A stretch of DNA of 64,000 bases from Bacillus wiedmannii. GTDB taxonomy: Bacteria; Bacillota; Bacilli; Bacillales; Bacillaceae_G. The position numbers were made by a program, and so were the translations under genes. The notes beneath the pieces were generated by a model, which made no database searches, had not been told where the DNA came from, and saw only the letters and a list, made by a program, of their open reading frames with translations. The stretch spans positions 1 through 64,000 of the forward strand of contig NZ_LOBC01000016.1 in NCBI RefSeq assembly GCF_001583695.1, read 5' to 3'. Positions 1 through 7,097 of the stretch are shown here, one piece after another; the stretch's first letter is position 1; each line of letters starts with the position of its first letter.

Positions 1-306
1 GGTTGGTTAAATCTTAGTGGAGAACAATGGATTAAGAACGATCCATCTTATGTGAAGTTTAACAAGAAAAGTACAGTGGATTCTTCTATTGTAGGGAAGC
101 ACGTTGTTTCAAAAGTTAACAATCTACGTTTCTATGATGCTCCTTCTTGGCAGGATAAAGATGTTGTTGGTACTTTAGATGCAGGATTAGGATTTACCAT
201 TGATGTAAAGGTAACTGTGAATGGAGCGCCACAATACAAAGTACATAACAGCGAGGGTAAAACATATCATGTATCAGTAATTGAAGCATATGTGTATGTA
301 AAGTAA
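1..306 (+). CDS. Phage-type endolysin (amidase), C-terminal end only
   Basis: The gene is cut by the left edge: the frame is open from base 1 and stops at TAA 304-306, leaving 101 codons. No catalytic residues are visible. The residues resemble the C-terminal wall-binding domain (Amidase02_C type) of the N-acetylmuramoyl-L-alanine amidases of B. cereus-group phages and prophages (PlyL/PlyG kind), with features such as NLRFYDAPSW and a terminal YVYVK. Such enzymes cut peptidoglycan to release phage. Its position at the end of an element suggests the lysis module lies just left of the window. The family call rests on recollection of the C-terminal domain only. Confidence 0.75.
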   Translation, partial: GWLNLSGEQWIKNDPSYVKFNKKSTVDSSIVGKHVVSKVNNLRFYDAPSWQDKDVVGTLDAGLGFTIDVKVTVNGAPQYKVHNSEGKTYHVSVIEAYVYVK

Positions 307-349
307 GAGTTACAAAAGAGCATCCACTTAAATAATAATTTTTAATTTA

Positions 350-393
350 AATCAACAAAAGAGACCCCGAATGTGAGGTCTCTTTTGTTGATT
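350..393. terminator. Bidirectional terminator between endolysin and LXG cassette
   Basis: A perfect 17-bp stem (AATCAACAAAAGAGACC, 350-366, against 377-393) closes a 10-nt loop and has U-rich arms in both directions. It can end the endolysin transcript from the left and the LXG operon from the right. Confidence 0.85.
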
Positions 394-521
394 ATTCTCC
401 ATATGTAACTTTCTCTTCACTTACTCCAAGCTAGATAACATGGTTCATTGAAATATCCAATCTTAAAGAAGGCTTGTTCTTCAAAAAGTTTCTTTCTTGC
501 CCTCAGAATCTAGAAAAGTAG

Positions 522-890
522 CTAGTCAAAAGATACTTGTAGTCTGTCAACTTGTAAACAGACATATTGACCTTCTAAATATTTGTAGTCTTCAAATAAG
601 TCACTAGTTATAAAGAATCCAACGTCTAAAATATTATCTTTAAGCAATTTACCAAAAAGAATATAACCTCCATTGGTGGTATTTTCTATTTTTTTAAATT
701 TATCTTCTATTTGCTCTTCTATTGTCAAAGCGTCATTCACAAATATATCTATCTCAGCTTCATATTCTTTATTTACAATAACTTCTTGAGGTGAAGTATT
801 AAAACCTGTTACTTTTTGCTTATTTATCAAAAAATCTATTTCTTCTTCAATAATTGGATCAATTCTACATATCAATATCTTATTTTTCAT
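522..890 (-). CDS. Probable immunity protein of the LXG toxin
   Basis: The 122-residue soluble, acidic protein has no signal peptide or membrane segment. It starts 10 nt after the LXG toxin stop, with an AGAGG ribosome site, as the last gene of the cassette. This is where LXG systems keep the cytoplasmic immunity gene that protects the producer from its own toxin domain. I recognise no immunity family by sequence, so the call rests on position, size and acidity. Confidence 0.6.
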   Translation of the reverse strand: MKNKILICRIDPIIEEEIDFLINKQKVTGFNTSPQEVIVNKEYEAEIDIFVNDALTIEEQIEDKFKKIENTTNGGYILFGKLLKDNILDVGFFITSDLFEDYKYLEGQYVCLQVDRLQVSFD

Positions 891-900
891 TTTATAACCT

Positions 901-2454
901 CTATTCTACTGGATTGATAACAGGAATATTGTTACCATTATTCATCATTTTCCAGAAAGTTTTCCCACTTTCTACATGGTATGTTGTAATTTCCCCCAAA
1001 TTATTAGTTCCTACAAACTCAAATTTAGCATAACTTTTTATTGGAACACCCTTAGGATTAGTTAAACTACTGTTTTTCATAAACTTTACATAGCCAGTTC
1101 TCAATTCTATTGTTCCATCTTTTAATTTGTAATTATATTGTACCTTGGTTCCATTCTTAATCACATCATTAGCACCAGCCAGATATTCATTCATATTAGA
1201 ATATGCACCTCCAAATTCTCCACCATGCTTTCCAAAATGGCCGTTTAATTTTTCTGTGCTACCAAAATTAAGTTCGCTGGCTTTCTTGCTAGTATTATCC
1301 ATCCCCTTAGTAGTATTTCCTTCTTTATCAAGCTTACCATTCTCTTTAGCTTTATTAACAGGTCCACCAGAAGACGGAGAAGACTGGAATTTTTGAAGAG
1401 TATCCTTACCATTTTGAATTGCATTACGCCCAACAAATACACCATGTCCAACAAGACTAACTCCAGCCGCTGTAGCAGCTGCATCAAATGTAATAGCAAT
1501 TGGTGATGCTAATCCACCAGTTCCTACTGTTGCGACTAGAGTTAAAAAATTAGAGCCGCCTATGACGGTAAGACCTTCTAGAATTTCTATAATGGATGCC
1601 GCTCCTGCTATAACATTTCCCGTGAACCTTCCCGCTTGATAAGTTAACTTGCTTTCTAATTCATCATTATCAGGTGATTCGATTCCAATAACGCTTTCGA
1701 AAGCTGCACTGCCAGCGCCTTGAAAAAATTCTTTCATAAATTCCCAAGTACTGATAGCTGTTTTTTCATACCATGGTCTATTGGCTTCTTGTTCTCGTAA
1801 AGCAATTGCTTTTTCAATTTGTGCTTTACGAGCTTTACTTTCTGTAATTGCTTGAATAGGCCCCGACCATTCCATATTTAATCCTTGTGTACTAAATGTA
1901 CCACTTGCAGGACTAAATCCTTTTCCACTTTGAACTTCGGTAAGACCAGTAGCAATACTAGCTGCTAGTTGAAGGGCTGTGCTGTAGTTATTACTGGATG
2001 TATAATTGAATTCATATAGATGCTCTAGTTTTTCTTCAAGTTTTTTTCTCATCGCAAATAAAACAGCCACAATTGCGTCTATTCCAGGCATTGGTATAGC
2101 TACATTTATTGCTTCTATACTTGCAATCGATTGATTGATTTCCTGTATTTGTTCTCTTATTTCTTGTTCGATAACATCTGTCGAAGCGACTTTTGATTGA
2201 AAATCATTTGGGAATGCATCATTTTGACGAATTAATTCTTCACATAAATAAATGATACCTTGTGCTAAAGGACGAAAGGTTTGTGCAAAGAATGCTTTTG
2301 CACTGCTATATGTTTGTCCTTGTAGAACAGTATCAATTGCAAAAGCGTCAATCGACTGAATGGCTTGTTCCATACCTTGAATGGTAGCGGTACATATAGC
2401 GTTCATGCTTTGAGTCTGATTCTGTACTTCTCCCAAATACATATTTAAACTCAT
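901..2454 (-). CDS. LXG-domain type VII secretion toxin
   Basis: The 517-residue protein has the layout of LXG polymorphic toxins exported by the Gram-positive Esx/type VII machine. Residues 1 to about 230 are a long helical LXG-like domain, with Leu-Gln-Gly near residue 44. Then comes a Gly/Ala-rich hydrophobic pre-toxin stretch (about 270-345), a low-complexity linker, and a separate C-terminal domain from about 394. That last domain carries HFGKHGGEFG at 406-415 and a late TTYHVESGKTF. The His pair resembles small RNase-type toxin folds (BECR class), but I cannot assign a family. The start overlaps the upstream partner gene by 4 nt (ATGA), implying translational coupling. No T7SS core gene is in the window, so export would need one elsewhere. 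Confidence 0.85.
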   Translation of the reverse strand: MSLNMYLGEVQNQTQSMNAICTATIQGMEQAIQSIDAFAIDTVLQGQTYSSAKAFFAQTFRPLAQGIIYLCEELIRQNDAFPNDFQSKVASTDVIEQEIREQIQEINQSIASIEAINVAIPMPGIDAIVAVLFAMRKKLEEKLEHLYEFNYTSSNNYSTALQLAASIATGLTEVQSGKGFSPASGTFSTQGLNMEWSGPIQAITESKARKAQIEKAIALREQEANRPWYEKTAISTWEFMKEFFQGAGSAAFESVIGIESPDNDELESKLTYQAGRFTGNVIAGAASIIEILEGLTVIGGSNFLTLVATVGTGGLASPIAITFDAAATAAGVSLVGHGVFVGRNAIQNGKDTLQKFQSSPSSGGPVNKAKENGKLDKEGNTTKGMDNTSKKASELNFGSTEKLNGHFGKHGGEFGGAYSNMNEYLAGANDVIKNGTKVQYNYKLKDGTIELRTGYVKFMKNSSLTNPKGVPIKSYAKFEFVGTNNLGEITTYHVESGKTFWKMMNNGNNIPVINPVE

Positions 2455-2813
2455 GCATTGACCTCCCTTGCTAATTGTTGTTGCTGATAGGAAAGGTCGT
2501 TTTCTAAATTACTAAGGTCTCGTCTTTCTTTAAGCAATGTTTCTTTTTGATTTTCCAATTCGAATGTAAGTTTTCGCTCAATGTGTTGTGCTTCTTGACG
2601 GATATTCATAAAAAAATGAGATAATTCCCTATCGTTGTGCCAAGTTTCTAAAATACGGTTAAATAAGCGATTACTTCGACCTTTCCACTCGTGAAAATCT
2701 GCTTCCCCTTGTTCCTGAGTTTGAATCGCGGATTGATTTCGGTCCTGTTCTTCAAATACATTTCGTAACTTTTGATTTAACTGTTTGATTTGGTTTTCGA
2801 TATCTCGATCCAT
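2451..2813 (-). CDS. LXG partner protein, DUF3958-like (Lap2 type)
   Basis: The 120-residue protein is almost entirely charged, glutamine-rich helix and predicted coiled coil, without signal peptide or membrane segment. Small DUF3958-like proteins encoded just before LXG toxins (LXG-associated Lap2) form a complex with the LXG domain and are needed for recognition by the type VII exporter. The gene has a strong GGAGG site (TAGGAGGAAAAAG before ATG), and its stop overlaps the toxin start by 4 nt. Its family is assigned from size, composition and position. Confidence 0.7.
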   Translation of the reverse strand: MDRDIENQIKQLNQKLRNVFEEQDRNQSAIQTQEQGEADFHEWKGRSNRLFNRILETWHNDRELSHFFMNIRQEAQHIERKLTFELENQKETLLKERRDLSNLENDLSYQQQQLAREVNA

Positions 2814-2854
2814 CTTTTTCCTCCTACCGTTTTATCTTTACGAAGGTGGTCACA

Positions 2855-3130
2855 TTAGCGAAAAGTGTTGTGAAGCTCGTGATCCATTCTCTCAAACTCT
2901 TTGGCTACCGAATGAATATTATCGACCGCTTGTTGAAAGGCCGCGGAAAATTGTTTCGTTAAATCTAAAGCTTGTTGGTTCGCCTGTTGTGCTTTGGAAT
3001 TAACAGATAGCGTAGTACGCGTCGCTTTTGTTATAGAACGATTTGTTGCACTTTGGATGGTATCCGACGCTGCTCTCATCTGCGTAGCGATTTGTTGTGC
3101 CGATTGAAAATTACTTTGAAATTGTCCCAT
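2855..3130 (-). CDS. WXG100-like LXG partner (TIGR04197/Lap1 type)
   Basis: The 91-residue helical protein begins MGQFQSNFQSAQQ and is rich in Gln, Ala, Ser and Thr, like the SACOL2603/TIGR04197 type VII substrates. It is the first gene of the minus-strand cassette, with AAAGGG eight bases before ATG. In LXG systems this partner (Lap1) binds the LXG helical domain and carries part of the export signal. The order partner 1, partner 2, toxin, immunity is the standard LXG arrangement. No clear promoter was recognised upstream. Confidence 0.75.
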   Translation of the reverse strand: MGQFQSNFQSAQQIATQMRAASDTIQSATNRSITKATRTTLSVNSKAQQANQQALDLTKQFSAAFQQAVDNIHSVAKEFERMDHELHNTFR

Positions 3131-3561
3131 CGTATAAACCCTTTCTATATTTCTATGAACGTATTAAAGAAGGGGAGTGCCTAATATGTATGTCCATTAT
3201 CCTATTGTTCTTTATAGGACCTCTCCTGGGAAAATATTGCAGATGTAATTATAACAATAAATGGTTAAAGTTTCCTCAAAAAAATGTATTTTACAACATA
3301 TGTGTTTGTTATAGTTCTCAATAGGTAATGTAGTATAACGTAGAGGTAAAACACTAAGGAGAAAGTAATAAATTGATGTTAATATTTTAAATTATAATGA
3401 TATTTTTCAAAAGAATAGTTTTATGAACAAAAAATAGTATCTGATTCTATAGGTAGATAATTATATATTGATTTTTGAATTTATAAATGTTAGTGTAAAT
3501 ATACAACGTTTCTTATTTTCATATTTATATTCAATGTCTGTAGAATAAATAGAATAAGAGA
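3131..3561. other. AT-rich intergenic region, no gene seen
   Basis: No convincing gene lies here. It must hold the promoter of the minus-strand LXG cassette, but no good -35/-10 pair could be picked. A plus-strand frame starting at ATG 3190 is discussed under rejected items. Confidence 0.4.
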
Positions 3562-3599
3562 AAAATCCCCTTGTGCACTTATATGCAGAAGGGGATTTT
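3562..3599 (-). terminator. Terminator after lipoprotein and small peptide gene
   Basis: An 11-bp stem (AAAATCCCCTT, 3562-3572, against 3589-3599) is followed on the minus strand by a run of T. It closes the lipoprotein/small-peptide transcription unit. Confidence 0.75.
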
Positions 3600-3613
3600 A
3601 ATTTTTGTGAGAT

Positions 3614-3706
3614 TTATAATTTACTTTTAGATAATGCTTTAAGTACTGGCTTTACAATTAAACCTACTAAACGAAAAGTTTTAAATATAGAGCGTACAAC
3701 CTTCAT
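3614..3706 (-). CDS. Small cationic amphipathic peptide (30 aa), unknown
   Basis: A 30-codon frame starts at ATG 3706-3704 and stops at TAA 3616-3614. A strong GGGGG ribosome site lies just upstream on the minus strand. The peptide begins MKVVRSIFKTFRLVGLIVKP and continues with more Lys and Leu: about eight basic and no acidic residues, alternating with Ile, Leu, Val and Phe. It could form an amphipathic, membrane-active helix of the sort seen in leaderless bacteriocins or small toxins. It sits 39 nt after the lipoprotein gene and directly before the shared terminator, so the two are probably cotranscribed. No homologue is known to me. Confidence 0.5.
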   Translation of the reverse strand: MKVVRSIFKTFRLVGLIVKPVLKALSKSKL

Positions 3707-3745
3707 GGAGATGCCCCCTGAATCAAATCATATATCAAGTATGTA

Positions 3746-4243
3746 TTATTTTTTTTCTTTAACTTCGTATTTAGCTTCAACGAAATTTAATACTTTACCT
3801 TTTGGATCATCATTTTCAAATTGAACTGCTGTAACTGTATGTACCCCTGGTTTTAATGTATCTTCACTTAAAATAATTGACGTTTGAGTTAATTCTGCGA
3901 CTTGTAATGTTTCTTTGAAAATCTTATCAACATAAACAAATGTTTGTTTGTCTCCTTGGAAGTTAGCATAATCTATACCAAGATGCAGCATTAAATCATT
4001 ATTATTTGCAAATAAAACTGGTGCGTTTCCATTTTCAGAGTTTCCTGCTGGTGTACTAACTTTTATCTTTCCTTCTCCAACTGATGTGGCATCTTTAGGG
4101 AAAGGATATTTACTTGTTTTTTTATTACTAGTTTCTGATGTACTACTTTGTGCTGTATTGTCTTTAGCCTCACTCTTGCTATCTGTAGAACCACATCCAG
4201 CTAAAAGTCCTATTGATAGTCCTGCAATAATTAATTTTTTCAA
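3746..4243 (-). CDS. Hypothetical lipoprotein
   Basis: The 165-residue protein has a clear lipoprotein signal: MKK, a hydrophobic stretch and the lipobox LLAGC, so cleavage before Cys17 and lipid anchoring outside the membrane are expected. A Ser/Thr/Lys-rich tether (about 20-45) leads to a small beta-rich domain without recognisable catalytic residues. The ribosome site is AGGAGG. It is the last element gene before the spoVFB junction and is read away from it. The function is unknown; surface exposure and a role in immunity or interference are possible but not shown. Confidence 0.75.
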   Translation of the reverse strand: MKKLIIAGLSIGLLAGCGSTDSKSEAKDNTAQSSTSETSNKKTSKYPFPKDATSVGEGKIKVSTPAGNSENGNAPVLFANNNDLMLHLGIDYANFQGDKQTFVYVDKIFKETLQVAELTQTSIILSEDTLKPGVHTVTAVQFENDDPKGKVLNFVEAKYEVKEKK

Positions 4244-4435
4244 AGAATGTTCCTCCTAGTTGATGTTAATAACTGCATTATTATATCAGAAAACAAAGAT
4301 GTAGAGATTGTTTATGAAATAATAAAATGAATACTTTATGCTTAGAAAATTTTTCTTCCATATAAAATTATAACAATTTAACAAAACATGATTTCTATAT
4401 ATAATAGAAGAAATAAAAAATCCTTCTTGTGTTAT

Positions 4436-4454
4436 CACCCTGTGGGTGTCAACC
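4436..4454. other. Putative attachment-site core (attR) in spoVFB
   Basis: A short dyad, CACCC-TGT-GGGTG (4436-4448), lies exactly where SpoVFB similarity begins (GGT GTC AAC, 4445-4453). Dyads around a small central core are usual for serine-recombinase sites. The other att site is outside the window, so the crossover bases cannot be fixed. Confidence 0.4.
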
Positions 4455-4633
4455 TCATGCGCCTAATGGCAACAAAAAACATCTATTTCGTCCCATTCGG
4501 CCAAGATGCACCAGAGAAAAAACCGAACTCAATGGTAGCTCGCATGGAGCTGCTTGAAGATACAGTATTAGAAGCGCTACAAGGGAAGCAATTGCAACCG
4601 GTTGTCGTAGAAAAATTCAGATATATGAATTAA
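4445..4633 (+). pseudogene. spoVFB: 3' fragment of dipicolinate synthase subunit B
   Basis: Only the last roughly 61 codons of SpoVFB (DpaB) are present, from Val-Asn-Leu-Met-Arg-Leu to the terminal FRYMN; the full protein is about 200 residues. SpoVFA and SpoVFB make dipicolinic acid in the mother cell from the dihydrodipicolinate formed by DapA. The fragment lies directly before asd, the native position. The frame also runs left into the element to an ATG at 4388, but that start has no ribosome site and encodes unrelated residues. The gene could be rebuilt if the element excises; in this arrangement it is broken. Confidence 0.85.
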
Positions 4634-4711
4634 AAAACGAAAAAAAACGGACAATTTTTGATGAAACCATCATTCTTACTGTAGAATATGATAAAATTAA
4701 CGTTATTAAGA

Positions 4712-4740
4712 TTAGAAGGGGTATTGTATACTCCTTCTAA
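4712..4740 (+). other. Leader hairpin upstream of asd
   Basis: TTAGAAGGGGTA (4712-4723) pairs with the matching bases at 4729-4740, apart from one G-U, across a short loop. No T-run follows, so it looks like an mRNA leader structure and not a terminator. No lysine riboswitch consensus was seen. Confidence 0.45.
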
Positions 4741-4783
4741 TTCTAAGTTATAGAAGGATTGGTATCTAGAAAGGGGCATAGTG

Positions 4784-5830
4784 ATGGAAAAGCAAAAAAC
4801 TTTTCATGTCGCTGTAGTTGGAGCAACCGGCGCAGTTGGTGAACAAATGTTAAATACTTTAGAGAAACGAGAATTTCCAATTGGGAAGTTAACGTTACTT
4901 TCATCTAAACGATCTGCAGGTAAGAAACTTGTATTTAAAGGCGAAGAATTTACAGTTCAAGAGGCAACTCCTGAAAGTTTTGAAGGAGTAGATATCGCAC
5001 TATTTAGTGCTGGTGGATCTGTATCAAAACAATTAGCGCCAGAAGCAGCAAAGCGCGGTGCGATTGTTGTTGATAATACAAGTGCATTCCGTATGACAGA
5101 AAACGTGCCACTTGTTGTACCTGAAGTAAATGAAAACGACTTAAAAGAACATAATGGTATTATTGCAAATCCAAACTGTTCTACAATTCAAATGGTAGTA
5201 GCTCTTGAGCCAGTTCGTCAGCAATATGGTTTAAAACGAGTAATCGTTTCCACATATCAAGCTGTATCAGGTGCTGGTGCGGCAGCGATTGAAGAACTTC
5301 ATGAACAATCACAAGCAATCTTAAATGGTGAAGAAGTGAAGGCGAATGTTTTACCTGTATCAGGTGATAAGAAACATTTCCAAATTGCTTTCAACGCGAT
5401 TCCACAGATTGATAAATTCCAAGATAATGGATTTACGTTTGAAGAAATGAAAATGATTAATGAAACGAAAAAAATTATGCATATGCCTGAATTAGAAGTA
5501 GCGGCAACATGTGTACGTTTACCAGTTGTATCAGGTCACTCTGAGTCTGTTTACATCGAAGTAGAAAAAGAAGGTGTAACAGTAGAAGAATTCAAGAGCT
5601 TACTTGCAAATGCGGAAGGTATCGTTCTGCAAGATAATCCAGAAGAGCAGTTATATCCAATGCCAGCTACTGCAGTAGGTAAAAACGAAGTATTCGTTGG
5701 AAGAATCCGTAAAGATTTAAATAACGATAAAGGATTCCATCTTTGGGTCGTATCTGATAACTTATTAAAAGGCGCTGCATGGAATTCTGTTCAAATTGCA
5801 GAGCGCTTAGTAAAATTACAATTAGTGTAA
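4784..5830 (+). CDS. asd: Aspartate-semialdehyde dehydrogenase
   Basis: The 348-residue enzyme reduces aspartyl phosphate to aspartate semialdehyde with NADPH, the branch point to DAP/lysine, threonine and methionine. The N-terminal GATGAVG is the dinucleotide-binding loop, and NPNCST carries the catalytic Cys at residue 132. The ATG at 4784 is preferred, with AAAGGGG upstream; a GTG at 4781 is one codon earlier. It heads the asd-dapG-dapA cluster, which in Bacillus follows spoVFAB and supplies DAP for the wall and dipicolinate for the spore. Because the element separates it from the spoVF promoter, expression must come from the 150-bp leader. Confidence 0.97.
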   Translation: MEKQKTFHVAVVGATGAVGEQMLNTLEKREFPIGKLTLLSSKRSAGKKLVFKGEEFTVQEATPESFEGVDIALFSAGGSVSKQLAPEAAKRGAIVVDNTSAFRMTENVPLVVPEVNENDLKEHNGIIANPNCSTIQMVVALEPVRQQYGLKRVIVSTYQAVSGAGAAAIEELHEQSQAILNGEEVKANVLPVSGDKKHFQIAFNAIPQIDKFQDNGFTFEEMKMINETKKIMHMPELEVAATCVRLPVVSGHSESVYIEVEKEGVTVEEFKSLLANAEGIVLQDNPEEQLYPMPATAVGKNEVFVGRIRKDLNNDKGFHLWVVSDNLLKGAAWNSVQIAERLVKLQLV

Positions 5831-5853
5831 ACGGCTAAGAGAAGGTGCAAAAT

Positions 5854-7086
5854 ATGAAAATTATTGTTCAAAAATTTGGTGGCACATCCGTACGTGATGA
5901 AAATGGACGTAAGCATGCGCTTCATCATATAAAAAAATCGCTAGATGCGGGTTATAAAGTAGTTACTGTCGTATCTGCTATGGGCCGTAAAGGTGAACCA
6001 TATGCAACTGATACTTTGTTAAGTCTTGTAAATCAAGAGGAATCTCGCATTTCTAATCGTGAGCAAGATTTATTATTATCATGCGGAGAATTAATCTCAG
6101 CAATCGTCTTCTCTAACATGTTAAATGAGAACGGTATAAAAGCAGCGGCATTAAATGGTGCACAAGCTGGTTTTGTAACAAATGAGGATTTTACGAATGC
6201 TAAGATTATTGAAATGAATTGCGATCGTGTACATGAAGAATTAGAAAATGTAGATGTAATCGTAGTTACAGGATTCCAAGGACAAACGAAAAAAGGTGAT
6301 ACGACAACACTTGGACGCGGAGGTAGCGATACTTCAGCTTCAGCGTTAGGTGTTGCGCTTCATGCTGAATACATCGATATTTTCACAGATGTAGAAGGTG
6401 TTATGACTGCGGATCCTCGCATTGTAAAAGATGCACGTCATCTTCAAACGGTAACGTACAATGAAATTTGTAACATGGCATATCAAGGTGCAAAAGTTGT
6501 TCATCCACGTGCAGTGGAAATTGCGATGCATGCAAAAGTACCACTTCGTGTACGTTCTACGTATTCTGATAGTGAAGGTACGCTTATTTCAGCATCGGAC
6601 GGTGCTACAAAAGGCCGTGATGTAGAAGAACGGCCTGTTACAGGTATCGCTCATGTGTCAAATGTGACGCAAATTAAAGTGCTTGCAAAAGAAACAGCAT
6701 ATGATTTGCAACAGCATGTGTTTAAAGAAATGGCGAATGAAGGAATCAGTGTCGATTTAATTAATATTTCACCTACCGGGGTAGCTTATACGGTGAGTGA
6801 TAGTGTATCAAGTCGTGCAGTTGAATTATTAAAAAACCTTGGATATGAGCCAATTGTGACAGAACATTGTGCAAAAGTATCTATTGTAGGAGCTGGAATG
6901 GCAGGATACCCAGGGGTTACTGCGAAAATCGTTACAGCTTTAGCGGAAAAAGGTATTCAAATTCTGCAATCGGCAGATAGCCATACAACAATTTGGGTTC
7001 TTGTAAAAGAAACTGATTTAGTGGAGGCTGTAAATGCATTACATAGTGCGTTTGAGCTTTCAAAAGAAAAGCAACTGGAACAATAA
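5854..7086 (+). CDS. dapG: Aspartokinase I (DAP-sensitive type)
   Basis: The 410-residue protein phosphorylates aspartate, the first step of the aspartate pathway. The kinase domain starts at once with VQKFGGTSV and contains GRGGSDTSA; two ACT domains fill the last 150 residues, where DAP feedback would act. ATG 5854 is chosen because GAGAAGG lies eight bases ahead; a GTG at 5845 would overlap that site. Position between asd and dapA matches B. subtilis dapG, not lysC. Spacing to asd is 23 nt, so they form an operon. Confidence 0.95.
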   Translation: MKIIVQKFGGTSVRDENGRKHALHHIKKSLDAGYKVVTVVSAMGRKGEPYATDTLLSLVNQEESRISNREQDLLLSCGELISAIVFSNMLNENGIKAAALNGAQAGFVTNEDFTNAKIIEMNCDRVHEELENVDVIVVTGFQGQTKKGDTTTLGRGGSDTSASALGVALHAEYIDIFTDVEGVMTADPRIVKDARHLQTVTYNEICNMAYQGAKVVHPRAVEIAMHAKVPLRVRSTYSDSEGTLISASDGATKGRDVEERPVTGIAHVSNVTQIKVLAKETAYDLQQHVFKEMANEGISVDLINISPTGVAYTVSDSVSSRAVELLKNLGYEPIVTEHCAKVSIVGAGMAGYPGVTAKIVTALAEKGIQILQSADSHTTIWVLVKETDLVEAVNALHSAFELSKEKQLEQ

Positions 7087-7097
7087 GGAGTGAGACC

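Larger units (their letters stand above)
1..4444. mobile_element. Right end of an intervening (prophage-like) element in spoVFB
   Basis: Everything left of about 4444 is foreign to the conserved spoVFB-asd junction. It holds a phage-type endolysin end, an LXG toxin cassette, a lipoprotein and a small peptide gene. The SpoVFB reading frame resumes abruptly at about 4445 with Gly-Val-Asn-Leu-Met-Arg. The left end, the recombinase and the 5' part of spoVFB are outside the window. That the element excises during sporulation, as skin does from sigK, is inference; I recall a spoVFB-interrupting element (vfbin) being described in B. weihenstephanensis. Confidence 0.7.

Noticed and set aside
3190-3324. 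Plus-strand frame MSIILLFFIGPLLGKYC... upstream of the LXG cassette
   Set aside because: A GGGGAG lies rather far (10 nt) from the ATG, the sequence is Cys- and Asn-rich without family resemblance, and it occupies the cassette's promoter region. A real tiny gene is not fully excluded.
4388-4444. ATG at 4388 as the start of an 81-residue protein running into the SpoVFB end
   Set aside because: No ribosome site precedes it, and the first 19 residues are unrelated to SpoVFB. The frame is a chance read-through across the junction.
4634-4783. Lysine riboswitch (L box) before asd
   Set aside because: Only a single hairpin is present; the multi-helix L-box core is not seen.
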